A stretch of 64,000 nt of DNA, taken from Chalciporus piperatus (Eukaryota; Basidiomycota; Agaricomycetes; Boletales; Boletaceae). The notes under the pieces were generated by a model. It was not told the origin of the DNA. It was given only the letters and a program-made list of their open reading frames with translations, and ran no database searches. Shown piece by piece: positions 32,962-48,483 of this stretch (positions are counted from its first letter, which is position 1; every line of letters begins with the position of its first letter). The stretch is from NCBI GenBank assembly GCA_038093975.1, contig JBBPTG010000001.1, positions 248,001 through 312,000 of the forward strand, in the 5' to 3' direction. Made by a program: the position numbers and the translations under genes.

Positions 32962-35752
32962 TCATCCACTAGCATCCCGTGCCGGCGGTGCGCGAGGACG
33001 ATAGTCCGAATATGAATGTACAACAATCGGGGGAGGTCTTGGCCGTTCGAACACTGTCCGAGGTCTATCACTCGTTTCCTCAGCACCTCTGCTATCCGAG
33101 CTGATCTCCCCCGTGGTTCTAGGCTTCGTTGGCAACTCCAACATGCCGTCCTGCGCGGGGGTCGTCAAGATACGAAAGCGGCTCCGCGGAGGGGAGGGGG
33201 TGATCGTCAAAGAGGGTATGATCTGTTGATCAATCCGACGCTGCATGAGCAACGAAGGGTCAGCCGTGACGTTCTGTCCTTGAAGTGGTCCTGCGTAGCC
33301 AGCACGAAGCGAAAACATAGCCTCGGATGGCGCTGGGGGCGCGACTTGTCTGCGCCGTAGATCCTCACGGCTGGGACTATTTTGGGTCGCCGAGACATTG
33401 GATTCAGTCTGAGCAGGCGAAGAAGGCTTCCCGGTACTGGTACTTTCTGGTGCCGACCCGCCAGGTAGAGCAAGACCTATAAAAATATTAGAAAAATTAT
33501 ATTTGTCCTGAGTCGGTAAACCTTACCACCAATGAAGGACGTCACATTATATTGTGTGCCCCCGGAATCAAACCGCGGAGACCTCCCAGCTGCCGCAGAC
33601 AGGGATTCGCTGTCTTCCCCCATAGGAGAGTACGGAACACCATCAGAACGGGGAGTGATTGGGATATCAACAGGGGAGGGTGAAATCACAGGAAGAGATG
33701 AAGGCGCCTCGTTGGCGACGGGTTGCAGAATAGGTTGGACAGCAATGCCGAAGCGTTTATCCCCTCGAGTACGCAACACGGAGGTCGAGCGAGAAGGAGG
33801 AAGCGACGGCATTGGGGTTGTCAACCAGGGAGGAATAGGAAAATTACTCAATGAGATGTCGGAAGCCGTTCTGCGACGAGTGGATGACGAAAATCGCTCA
33901 GCACTTCTGGGACTCTGGAGTGGACTTGAATGCGATGAGTTGGCGGACATTCTCGTAGAAAACAGTTTAAGCGCCTCTATGCTTTGGTCCAATTCGTTTT
34001 GCCGTCGCAAAAGTTCATCCAGGGAAGTCCGCGAGTCGTTCGACGCGTCTCCAACTGACCGAATACCGTCAAGAGCATAGATGGGCGACTCCTCCACGTT
34101 TGGCACTGTTCTAACACCGGTATCTTCCACGATCAATGTGTTTGGCGAAACGGTGGACGCAGGCGGGGTAATGCCAGGTTGAACTTGAAGTGGTACCGTC
34201 CGTCGCGTAACGTCCGCCTGGGACGTAGATAGGATTTGACCGATGATGCTCGAGGCTTCCGTCGACCGCGCGATTGCCGACTGCGCATCAAGGGCAGACA
34301 TGATCGACATATGGGAAGCATCGGCGTCGTGTACGAGCTCTGCCCATTCTTTGGGTTCTTCGATCGGAGACGTGAAACTGGCTCGCGGTTCCGTATCCAT
34401 TTTTCCAGTGTACGAAGGGTCCACCTTCCCTTTCTCTGTATCGCTTTGCTCCCAGAGTCTGGCCTCTTCGCCATCGTCACCTGAACGATTTCTGGGGACC
34501 TTGCCGGCCACCCATGACGAGACCTGGTTCATCGAATGGCGTGCTGACCGGCGCAGCGTTTCTCCAGTTAAAACGTTGTTTGAAGTTGCAGGGCCAAAGA
34601 TCATGGACATGCGCGGTGTTTCGACCAGAGGAGGGGTAACGCGGAATATGGAGCCACGATCAGGATCTGGAAGCCTGAAGTCGCTAGCTCCAGGTTTTAG
34701 TCGTTGTGGGAAGGCGGGGGAAAGAAGGAGGTTGCGATGTCTGAGAAGGGCAATGACCGCAACGAAAATGACAACAGTATAGACTTCAACGGCCTGCAGT
34801 AGACGACCAACTGTGGATTCTGTGAAAGCGACTGCGTGAAATGTGAGATTTCATGGAGGCGGAACAAGTGGAACCACTCACAGCAAAGTAGGTTCCCTAC
34901 TCCAATAGCAATGTTCATGAGGAGTCCACAGATAGGTGCAAGACTCTCTCCGAATGTATGGACGAGCACGGTATCGGGGGAATTGGGAGTGACCGTGTTC
35001 AGCAGAAGCTTCAAGAGAAGCAAAAATGACACGAGCAACTCCAATGCGGCGTCGGTCGCGTACACGCTGCTATACCGGTGGTATTGCGGAACCACACGCC
35101 AGATTATTTGCAGGGCTGTGATGACTGCAACGGCTGCCAGTAAGCCGACTCTCAGCAATCTGCCTGGCATTCCCCAGCGAATCCAGCTTCCACCGTGAGG
35201 TTCATCGCTGGAGTCCAGGACCAAAAAGGTGCTTCCTGAGGCACTGGTGGAGGACGTCGAGGATAAAGCCTTGCGAGGTGGCTCAGCAGCATATGTCCAG
35301 TAGAACAGAAAACGGAATCCGATTGCGAAGGCAAGTAAAATTTCCCTTGCTTTTATCAACTGCCAGGCGGTCGAAGAAGTGGTGCCGACAGCCCTCTCAT
35401 TGGCAATGATTCGACCCAAGTCCAACATCATGGCAACGAAAGCAAGCAAGGTGGAAAAAAAGAGCCAGATTGCAGATCTGCAAGACACCTGAGCATAAAG
35501 CAATATTTTGAATTATTCCACTCACAAGGGTACCCTCTTAAAGATAAAAAACAATACTGATACGCCAAACACTAGGATCCCCACAGATATGAAAGGGATG
35601 TCCGAGAGCACGTCCGCCACCTACTATTTTGAGTCCTAACTTAAAGAAGGGTGAATTGAACACACCTCGCAATTATTACTCCATGCCAGAGAATACGTGA
35701 AGTTGTACTGGCTGGATGCGGAGCTGCAGATGAGCAAAGGATTGGTCGCCAT
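32962..35752 (-). CDS. Seven-helix membrane protein with long cytoplasmic tail (GPCR-like topology)
   Basis: The first exon (start 35752) encodes a short N-terminus with an N-glycosylation site (QYNFTYSLAW). Seven hydrophobic segments follow: FISVGILVFGVSVLFFIF, IWLFFSTLLAFVAMMLDL, ILLAFAIGFRFLFYWTYA, LLRVGLLAAVAVITALQIIW, ALELLVSFLLLLKLLLNTV, ICGLLMNIAIGVGNLLC and VEVYTVVIFVAVIALL. Positive residues lie in loops 1 and 3 and after helix seven (RHRN), so by the positive-inside rule the N-terminus is outside and the tail inside. The tail of about 500 residues is Ser/Pro/Thr-rich and disordered with many potential phosphosites. This is the topology of a G-protein-coupled receptor, but I see no class signature, so receptor function is inference. 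It has around five introns. A transporter-accessory or stress-sensor role is an alternative. Confidence 0.65.
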
Positions 35753-36355
35753 GAGGGAAAGTGCTAAAAACCAAAGGAGTCGTTCCCTCGGAGAACGAAC
35801 ACAGTTATACGATTGACAGCCTGCGGTACAATCGATGGCCGACGGGGCTGAGCGAAGAACGGAAGTCGGCCCCTTAAGTGTGAATGGGAACGAACGACAG
35901 CGAAATTAGCACAGTTTGAATCTGATATGCATCCGACGTAGAGGACGTGCACGTCGTCCGATCCTCTGGGTGAGAGCTGGAGGAAGTGGAAGTGAAGTTG
36001 AAGAAGATCACCTTGTTCACATCCTATGTTACGGCTGAGATCGTATGGGCATAATGAATGCGCAGATCTTTCTGACAATAATGGAGCTTGCTTGACGACG
36101 GTCACTGTGGTGTCGTGGGCCGTGAGCGACAGTGTTATCAAATACGAATTCGTTGTGGTGATCGTCAACGGCTGACAAGGAGTCTCACGTTGGAATCTCA
36201 CATACCCAGATCTTGACAACTGCCGCCACCGGCGCCACGCCCAGGTTACACCCTTGCACCATTCGTCCATGTGGCTCCATAACAATTCTCCATTATCTCA
36301 AGTTGACAGGTGAGATGGATTATAACTTCTTCCGAATATCCCATCCCCCTATAGT
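35753..36355. other. Intergenic region upstream of the seven-helix gene
   Basis: About 600 bp between the start of the seven-helix gene and the stop of the LIM gene, both on the minus strand. A 173-codon minus-strand frame crosses it but has no domain-like composition and I see no support for it. It should contain the promoter of the seven-helix gene and the LIM gene terminator. Confidence 0.5.
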
Positions 36356-39300
36356 TCACGCCACAAATGATCCGCCCCCTCCTGTCATCTGTCGCACCAA
36401 GAACATCCCCCTACCCTCATCGATAGATTTACCGCTTCTCATGCCAATCACGCTCTTCGGTCGTGGACGGGGAGTGGCAAGTCCCATTTGTTTCGTTGGA
36501 CTCCCGGTGAGTTGTCGGCTTAGTGCTCCTCCGGTCAGCTGCCTTGTGATGCCTACATCTCCCCCGCCACGTCCAGTGAATTGACGCGCGATCGTTGTTG
36601 TACCTGTGAACTGAGGGGCAACGAAAGGCCCACCGCCTGCGCTACGGCCCGTGAATGATTGTGTGAGTGGTTTGATAGGTGACTCTGTTTGAGAGCTTCG
36701 CATGTGTAAGGGAAGTAAGAGCTTCATTTTGAATGAAAGTCGATGTGAATTTTTAGTGCGATCAGACGCGGAGCGGCATTTACTCACGAGACATTCCCTA
36801 CACCATACGCCGCCTTCTGCATCTCGCTTTGCAGCAGAGTCTAACCTCTTACCACACCCCGGCTGTGACCTATCCCGCTTACCTTTTCCCGCTCCTTTCC
36901 CTCCACAAACCAAACAAGTAGAATGCCACCTTGACCCTTGAGGACCAGGAACAACGCCCATCTCCATTGGGGATACCGGCTTTTGGCACCCAGGGCAGGC
37001 AGCCGAGCTACCGAATCGAGACGATGATGAGGAGAATGACGGTGCCGTCGGATGCGGCCGATCATATCGGGAAGAGGAATAAGGACTGCTACCCACATTC
37101 GGTGACCCTTTCAGTGGCTGGGTGTGTGTTGTACCTGTAGCAAGCAGCTTTGGTGTTGTTGGAACAGTGTTAGTGAGTGGCAGGAGAGGGGAGCTGTGGG
37201 TTGAAATTGATTTGATCTGCGTCTTTTCCGGCGGCGCACACTATCGCACTTCTGAGTGAGTCCGAGAGTATCTCTATCAGAATCCAAACCACGGACCTCG
37301 ATGTGACATGCGCCTCCCTCCCCTCGCACGAAGATCGCCTGCCCGCTGGCGGTTTCTTTGAACGGCCCGTCACACAAGGCACATCGGAAGCACTCGGTGT
37401 GATAGGTTTTCGGAGGTCCAGAAGCGCTCAAGTTTGGAACAGTGACAAACCGGCCATTTCCTCCGGTAGCAAACAACGACCCCCCGCACTTCGCGCAGAG
37501 AGAAAGAGGGGAAAGAGTGGCAGTCGGTATAGAAGATTTGCTGAGTGAGTCGCGCGGTTTAGGGGCTACCAGCGGAGGACGTGCTGAAAATACGTCTGGA
37601 AGAGGTGTGAGTTCCTTGCGACTGCTAACTAAATCGCCAAGGTGGACTTGAGAGCTAGACGCCGGCGGAGATGAGGGTCCTGACGACTGGGTGAGCGTGT
37701 CCGAGATGTCTGGGATTAAATCCGGAGTGGAAGGCGTCCACGAGATCCTCGAGGACTGCAAGCTTGAAGTGCTCACAGCATGTCGTAGCGCGGGGGAACC
37801 GCCTAGTCTGGATATGCGAGGAATTCGTGATGGAGTAGACGCCGGGGAAGTTGTGGACAGGGAGCTCGAGAGGGAACCAGGGGAGGAAGTTGAATCCGCA
37901 AGGGAAACGGGCGATGAGGCCACTTGGATCATAAAGCGACTTTTCATCTCTTCTATCGCATCCATGGATGGTCTCGCTGATGGAGTGTGAGTGCGGAGCG
38001 GACCCTCCGTGTCATATGTCCGACGAGGAGTTGGTGTCCTCGCTTCGCTGATAAAGCTTGCGGACGACAGACTATCGACAGGATCAGCTGCAGCGCGCAA
38101 CGTTGTGGTCGACCTTTTGCTCTTCAGCGCGTGGTGAGTAAGAGGGCTATTCTCGAGCTCATCCTGATTTAGATGACGCGAAGAGGGAGACATCGACGGT
38201 GATGAATCCCTCGGTACACGATTCAGGACTGCATTGAGTCGCTGTGTGAGTTCTTCGAGAACAGGACTCCCTTCTCTACTCTTCATTATACCGAGCCTTT
38301 GTTCTAGTTCGTCGATGGCGGGACTTCCTCCTCGGCTCTTCGGATCGTCAAATATTGGTGTCTGGAAATTGGGTTTGTCCGAGATGGACGACGAAAGAGA
38401 TTTCTTGGGCGTGGTATTGGTATTGCGCTTCAAGCAAGTGTCAAAGCAATCGGCACAGGAGGGGTTACCCAACAAATCGACCATCGGAATATCACCGATG
38501 TACTTGTGACAGTTTTCGCATCTGAAACATTTCTTGTGCCAGACGCGGCCAGACTTTTCAACGAAACTTCCATCGCTCTTCAAAATGAGAACAGGTCTAT
38601 GGCAGACTGGACAGTCACCCTTCGATCCGCCGTTGATGATGAAGCACGTTCTGCACAGAAACTGATCAGAAAATGGTGGGGAGCCTGGGTCTGGGTAAAT
38701 TGTCGCGTCTGGTTGAAATTCGGTCAAGCAGATTGCGCAGGAATGTGTTGCAAGGGACTCCTTGGGTTGGAGGACCGAACCATATGCTTTAGAAAGCTCT
38801 GGAGCGTTAGGTGCCTGCAGAATGCCGGCCTCGATCGCAAGGGTAGTCGGCGAAGGAGGTGGACTGCGTTCCTCTGCCTCGATCGGCTGCTTCAAAGGGG
38901 AAGGAGGGCGTGTAGCGGAGTTGATGTGTGAAGCGATGCGACCGGAGAGGGAATGAGAATGACGAGATGAATTCGGGCGAGGGAACCGGCTAGCAGGAGG
39001 GTTTGAGGTGCTTTGGTCTAGATCTGTTCTGAAGCCAATGGAGCTAACGTTGGGCTGCGGTGCGGAGGATGTGTGGCCGATTTGACTCGTTGGGTGTGTT
39101 AACCTGTCTTTAGAGATATAGGTCTGCGACCACTTGTCAGTTGTCTGAACCTTAGAGGACGACCACTGTAAGACAGGTGCTAGAAGAACTCAGCTCGATA
39201 GTTGAACACGCTGATCGGTAGCAGACGAACCAACTGCGGTGCCACCACACTTGCAGCGCATGCCAGTGACTATATCACCGCATCTGCGACAGAATCCCAT
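36356..39300 (-). CDS. Three-LIM-domain protein, paxillin/Pxl1-like
   Basis: The first exon encodes a small Cys cluster (MGFCRRCGDIVTGMRCKCGG). After a Ser/Pro-rich segment the large exon carries LIM 1 (GDCPVCHRPVLILK, RVWHKKCFRCENCHKYIGD, NPSCADCFDTC) and, after a disordered linker, LIM 2 (LCAKCGGSLFATGG, KTYHTECFRCALCDGPFKE, GGACHIE completed by CAPPEKTQ over an intron). LIM 3 is CPGCQKPVSPMEMG, SRWHSTCLVCGGKG, GVWCRECL. LIM domains are zinc-binding protein-interaction modules; fungal paxillin-like Pxl1 works at sites of polarised growth and the cytokinetic ring with Rho signalling, a role inferred here from architecture. The C-terminal exon repeats a short motif, Q-[FLM]-T-G, six times. 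The acceptor for LIM 2 was chosen because it restores the last zinc cysteine. Confidence 0.85.
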
Positions 39301-39625
39301 ATAGTTCTGCGTGAATTGTAAGGGAAAGATGTCGCCAGAGATCGACGGAGGTGTCCAAGGACGTCAAGTTCAAGTGTAAGGAACACAAACACGAGGCCAG
39401 TGCTACTTACACGAACTCGGAGAAGGCGCGATCACGTGCCTAATAATCAACTACATTACAGTGAGTCTACAGCGGTGTTCTCACCCTCAACTCAGAATCG
39501 GTGGCTGCACAAAGGTTCACAGAGAATCACACATTTCAATCAGCTGGCGCAATAGCATGGGGATACACAAAAAAGGTCCGCAACGATGAATACATAAATG
39601 AGGGTAACTGCAGAGGCAGCATTGC
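39301..39625. other. Intergenic: LIM promoter and flavocytochrome terminator
   Basis: About 325 bp between the LIM start and the stop of the downstream-oriented flavocytochrome gene. No other feature seen. Confidence 0.5.
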
Positions 39626-41753
39626 TCATAGTTTAGATGGTACCACAGGTTGCCAATCCACCCGTTCAACCTGCAGTTAATGGGCTCAGTTGAAGATAAC
39701 TTGTCTGCAGATATAAGCACTCACCATTTCGGGTACAAGCTGGTCAAGCGACCGGACACCGAGTGACTCCATGCCGAACTTGATCTCGCGTTGCAGGATG
39801 CGCACCAAATGGACGACACCTTGTTCACCGTATGCCTGCCATAGTGTCGGTAAGGTCCACGCCGTACTGACAACGTTGGGACTTACACTCTGCGCATAAA
39901 GGAAAGCACGACCAAGTCCAACGGCTTTTGCACCGAGACACAGAGCCTTGAGCACGTCTATTTAGATAGGTGTTCAGAAAAGGTGATTTATTCAGTAATT
40001 CGTGAACTGACCGGTGCCACGACGGATGCCACCATCAATATATACTGACCCTCTCTTCAGACAGATCAGAAAGGAAACAAAATGTACGACGTACCTTCAG
40101 TTTTCTCGAACACTTCGGGGTGTTCCTTGCGAAGTTTGTACAGTAACTCCATGGGGGGAAGAGAGCTGTATTTCATTACGACGAGTCCAGTTGATTCAAG
40201 TCAATGTAGTTGCTCACTAGTCAAGTTGGCGCCCTAAAACGAGGATGAATTATGGATGCTGCTGCGAGTTGCAAGGCGAGAGCATACCTCCGTGGTTAGA
40301 TAGAACAATGCCTTCGCAACCGGCCTCGGCAGCGAGAACAGCATCCTTCAAGGAATCAGAACATAGCAACCACGATGCGATAAATAAACGTACCGCAACA
40401 CACTGGATTCCTATGCCAGTTTCCAGTACATCTAAATAGATGGATGGATGGACATACCTTTGATAATTATTGGGAGCTTCGTTATGCTTCGCATCCATGG
40501 TATGGTCTGAGGGAAACATGAGGCAGGCCCAACATAATTACGATAAAAATTTAATCACCTTCTCCCATGTCATGTCAGCATCATTGTTGATAATAAGTCC
40601 GCCAGCGGTGCCCAATATGCCAGTTTCCTCGCCGTCATCCTTGGCATTTGGTTGGGGTTTGAAACCTCCATTCTCGAAATCCTCTAAATAGTGGGGTGCA
40701 CGAGTGTCCATCTCGCGGTTTGACGGTACGAGTGCATCAACAGTCAAAAAGATCGCTTTGTAGCCCAGTGCCTCGATCTCGCGGATGCGTTTAGCAGCAA
40801 AGTCATCTTTCTTGTGTTTGTATAATTGGAAGAAGATAACTTGGTCGGGAGATCCTCGAGCAGCAGCGATTTGACCGTATGACAATGATGCATTAGTGGA
40901 AACCATCTGGAGGATGCCAGTCTTGTAGGCGCCACGTGTAAGGTTGACTTCCCCGAGAGGGTGTCCCAGACGAGCTAATGCCGCGCCACTGATGAAAACT
41001 GGTATGGATGTCTTGTAGCCAAGCATGGTCGATGAGGTATCACAGCCAGATACAGCCCTCATGACTCTAGGGTGAAAGAAGAAACGACTGAAGGCACGAG
41101 CGTTTTCGACATTCGCTATGGAATTCCTTCAGCCGATCGTTGGACCATGCAGAAAACGGGGCATACTTATTGAGTCGTCTGCAGCAGACGCGTAATAAGC
41201 CATAGCTTTGTACGGAAGAAGTTTCTTGGCTGTTTCCTACAAGAAATCAGCCTAAGACAATGCCGAAACCACAGGTGAGTGAGAGTAGAGTACCTCCATG
41301 TCCTGAACATTGATGATTCGGCTGAGAGGAGGTCTGAGCTTGACGGCCTCCTCAACTCGCAATTCCTCCTTGGTCGTGATCTTGTTCTTCTTTGCATCTC
41401 TGAGTTCGCGGATGGAAGCTTCGTCAAGTTCGCCAAGGTGCTTTTCGGGAGCGAGGTTCTTGTCGAGGGCGTCAGAAGGATGGATTGGGACATAGGCAGC
41501 AGTAGCATCCTGGCCACCGTAGCTTATGATGACTTGAGGCCCTCCCGGATGGTCCTGGAAAAGGTGAACAAGAGACAGGCGAAATGGACAAAACCGTACA
41601 AAGAGAAAGTCTGTGACATCGTAGACCTTGTTCCTTATGATGACCCAGCAAGAACTACAGGAGGAATATTAGGTGGGAGTTAGAACCGGAGAGCGTTGAG
41701 ACGTACGCGGTAGTGTTATGGGCAGCTACCTGAGCGAGGGTATAGGTGGGCAT
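39626..41753 (-). CDS. CYB2: Flavocytochrome b2-type L-2-hydroxyacid dehydrogenase with PTS1
   Basis: The start at 41753 leads straight into a cytochrome b5 domain: [31 protein letters not shown] and [20 protein letters not shown] with the HPGG heme-ligand motif. The FMN domain follows: [117 protein letters not shown] and [18 protein letters not shown]. This is the order of yeast L-lactate dehydrogenase (cytochrome b2). Unlike yeast Cyb2, it has no N-terminal presequence, and the final exon ends WQPVVPSKL, a perfect PTS1. Peroxisomal location is therefore inferred. The enzyme oxidises L-lactate or another 2-hydroxyacid such as glycolate to the 2-oxoacid using FMN; electron acceptor in a peroxisome is unclear. 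Around eleven exons. Confidence 0.9.
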
Positions 41754-42192
41754 GATGGTTTTAACAGACAGAAGTGGGCGTGAGGAGACAATAATTTGTG
41801 TGAGTAACTTAATAACCGGGCCGGATGTCGCGGGGCAGTGGGACACATGACAGGTCCGGGCGTCTAAAGACTGAAGATGTTGGACGACGGACTCCCGGGA
41901 GACCAGTGGGAGACCTTGGAAGGGTCAGAACAGGTCAGAACCTGTCAGAGCTTGTCAGAGCGGGTATTCCACTGGGGGCCTGAGCATTGACATGTCAGAC
42001 AAATGTATGTTGATACTAGCTCGTGGTGAACCTAAATTGGGGTTAGGTGTTATATGGGAGTCATGTGACGTCGCGTTGTTTGGTTGAATTTGAGGTTGTC
42101 CCAACTTGGACCTTTATTATGTGTGTTGCGCTCGAACCACGACGAGGCCGACCTGCAACACTTTGATCTGACCCTCATCTCTGCCGTTCCAA
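41754..42192. promoter_or_regulatory. Divergent promoter between flavocytochrome b2 and SAP-like gene
   Basis: About 440 bp separate the two start codons. It contains a four-copy 10-bp tandem repeat listed separately, and otherwise nothing I can name. Confidence 0.6.
41925..41964. repeat. Four-copy 10-bp tandem repeat (TCAGARNNNG)
   Basis: Four adjacent 10-bp units begin TCAGA at 41925, 41935, 41945 and 41955 (units TCAGAACAGG, TCAGAACCTG, TCAGAGCTTG, TCAGAGCGGG). A unit length of 10 bp places each copy on about the same face of the helix. It lies about 170 bp upstream of the flavocytochrome start codon and could be a regulatory array or chance slippage. Confidence 0.8.
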
Positions 42193-44331
42193 ATGAGCCC
42201 TGTGCTCGGAAGGGAAGCCCTCGAGGCTATGAAACGTGTGGATATCCAGAAACTATGCAAAGTACGTCCATTCTCTCCCCCTGTGATCAACTCTCCAATC
42301 CCGTCCCGCTTATGTCCTAGGACTACGGCGTTCGCGCAAACCTCAAAACCGAAGCACTCATCGACCTCTTACTCGATGCATCCCGGTAAGCTTCTGCTTG
42401 CCGTGCGCTTTCTGATCCCTCCTGACCGATCTCAAGACCGCAACCACCCCGGACCAACCCCCCACGACCACCTCAGCGACCACCTTCTACCAGAATACCG
42501 AGTCTTGCTGGAGCCAGAATGAGGGGTCAATCCAGCAGCTCCGTCATTATCCATGATTCCGATAATGAGGCGGAACCGTACTCTCTCCAACATCCCCCGC
42601 CGGAGCTCAAACCCCCCGAACAAGCGACTCCACAGCGGACAAAGAAATCCAAGCAACATCAGTACAGGCTTGGGGTTGGACGTCCTGTGATAGCTGGTGG
42701 ATCAGGCGCTCGTGCCGTTACAAAGTCTGTTAGTATATCCCGGACAACGAAGAGGGCGAAGAGCAGCAGGTCGATGAGGCCGTCAGAAGCCACGATCACA
42801 GAAGGTGAGTGAAAGAATCGTTGAATGTCCCTCTGATTGTGAAATGCTTCACAGAACCGGAACATGAAGCTCCTGTGGGGTCATCTTTGTGTAAGAATTG
42901 CTCTAACGATCAGGGTTTCTGTTGCGTATCCTAAATTTCCAATACAGCAGGCCCCAGAAAGGACTCAGAGCAAACGAATGACTTACCGCAGGCAGACATG
43001 CATACGCTGGCTGGGCCTTCCCGTAGGCCCATAGAAACTGCGATTGCCGAAGCAGTAAGTGGTGATGTATCAACGATAGACTCTTATATTCATATTATAT
43101 GCAGCTAGCCCCTGTGCAGCAGGAGCTAGACTCTCATAAAGCACAACTAACTGATTTAAAAGAGAAGGTCTCTTCTCTGATTGAGTCGTTCGAAACAAAA
43201 ATTCGGACTCTCACCTCGGAGATTCAAAGTCTCCGCGCGAAGCCACAAACGCCGCCCTCTCGTGATATTTCGATGACGACTGCCCAGGACGTTTCAGTTC
43301 GAATACCAAAACCCCCTTCAACACCTAAGCGTGTCCGAAGCCCTCACCGTCCGTCTTTTGCGTATGTCGGATGCCAGATTTTCGATTGTTTTTGACCCTG
43401 ACCAGAATGTAGCCTTCCAGTTACCGATGACTCTGGACCCTCTGAATATCTGCAAAATCTCTCCGACATCGATATGGTCATACACCCTGACTCGCAACCA
43501 GACGACGCCATGGAACAGCATAACCATGCGGGCTCGCTCCTGCCTGGTTTTCCGCACTCCCTGCTGGGTAAACGGCCCCGAGATTCCATCTTGGAGGTGG
43601 AGCAAGAGGAGATTGAGACGGAGCCCGAAGGGAGTGTGCGTCGACCTGCTCACAAGCGGGCAAAGCTAGATGGAATAGCGGATATGAGTGAAGTACATCC
43701 ATCCTCACCGAAGCCCCCATCAGCGGAGTCGTCTGATCGGGGTCGTGGCCCCAGCTTTCCGGTCTTCTCTGGGAGGGAAGAAGATCCACCACCTCCCACG
43801 GAACGCTTCCCGGTCTTCTATGCTCCCTCTTCACCTCCGCTTATGAGCGCACCGGCAACGAGTTCCGCGAACAACGCTGAGAATCAAAATCCATTCAGTT
43901 TTAGCTTCGTACCGATTGCGTCAACTCCTGCCCAAGCTGTGTATCCTATGACCATGGGAACCTTCCCTCATCCGGAGCGACCTACATCTCCATCTCCAGC
44001 AGCAAACCCAGATCGACCGGGTAGTCGTCACTCGGACCGCTTTGGACCGTTTCGATCTAGTTCGAGGGCGAGCGGACGCGCCCCCTCAGGAGGATCCCAG
44101 ACCCGAGGCGAAGCTGGTGGATCAAGTGGACTTCACAGAGCTCCTTCGAGCAACGAAGTCGCGTCGGGTCTTGGTTTGACGGCAATTAAAACATCGGCAA
44201 CTGAACAAGGGACCCCTGCTCCTCCAGCGAAGCGCACTATGTATGGGACTGAACTGGAGGGAGATACAAGGTTTGGGGATTTTGGAGTGGAAGGTGTTGC
44301 CTCTGGGTTCTGGGCGGGTGGCAAATTCTGA
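42193..44331 (+). CDS. SAP-like domain, coiled-coil, Ser/Pro-rich protein, probably nuclear
   Basis: The first exons give VLGREALEAMKRVDIQKLCK and DYGVRANLKTEALIDLLLDA, a helix-turn-helix resembling a SAP motif that binds DNA or RNA. Then come a charged disordered stretch (HDSDNEAEPYS, TKRAKSSRSMRPSE), a coiled coil (LAPVQQELDSHKAQLTDLKE followed by KVSSLIESFETKIRTLTSEI) and a long Pro/Ser-rich region with the bipartite-like basic segment RRPAHKRAK. The C-terminus TRFGDFGVEGVASGFWAGG is compact and may be conserved. There are about six introns. Chromatin or RNA association is suggested by the SAP-like helix pair, but this is inference, and I do not recognise a named orthologue. The ATG at 42193 was chosen because it opens the SAP-like helices. 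Confidence 0.68.
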
Positions 44332-44589
44332 GTTCTAGCATCATGGATGGCATTATTGGTTCTTGGACACCTTCGACTAATCTGGAGTATACCCCGATTT
44401 AATCTTCTTGAACGCCTGATAGTCAACTTTCAGACTGTATCATGTTCACCTGTACGATATTGGATCTGAATTCTACACTTCCCGAGTGCAATAATTTAGG
44501 CAGCATTCGTGTAACAATCGGAGGATCATAAACTATGGGCGCATCGGTCGAAGCTGCCTTTTGACGCAGCCACACGTCTCGAAAGATGT

Positions 44590-46192
<1,603 letters not shown>

Positions 46193-46701
46193 GGGGTCCA
46201 AAGAGTGGTTGTGGCGAGGAGGTCAAAACGGCTTATTATGAATCGGGGCGAAAAGATTTGAACACAGGGAGTGGATGGTATATAAATGAGATTTTACACA
46301 CGCGGTATCTATGTCCTCGGTCAGCTGTCTGAAGTCTGAAATGTTTGATGTTCAGATCGATTGGGCGGTACATGGAGACCCGTTGGCAGTGCCCCAGGTG
46401 ATGGCAGCGATTCAGTGCTGGTTCTCGATCCGCTCCGAGTCCCAATTTCTGTCAAGTTCCAGCTAAGTTGCTACCCACACCCGTCTCGCCGAGACACCAT
46501 GAACATTAGATCCGAACTTTTTGTCGTTATCTATAACTTCACCTAAACATAGTATGCGTTTTGCGCATCATTTGGTAGGACCTCCTGAACATCAAAGATC
46601 AGAGGCTGGGTCATCTCACAATCATTTCAGCGTAATTGCAAGGAACCAAGAACAAGATAACAGGATACATGATTATCAGAGCCTTTCACACCACATCAGG
46701 T
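46193..46701. other. Intergenic: MAPK promoter and CBF5 terminator
   Basis: About 510 bp between the MAPK start and CBF5 stop, both minus strand. Nothing else supported. Plus-strand frames entering CBF5 from here read the antisense of its Lys/Glu tail. Confidence 0.5.

Positions 46702-48483
<1,782 letters not shown>

Noticed and set aside
35764..36285. Minus-strand open frame of 173 codons upstream of the seven-helix gene
   Set aside because: It has no domain-like pattern or conserved motif, and it fits promoter sequence.
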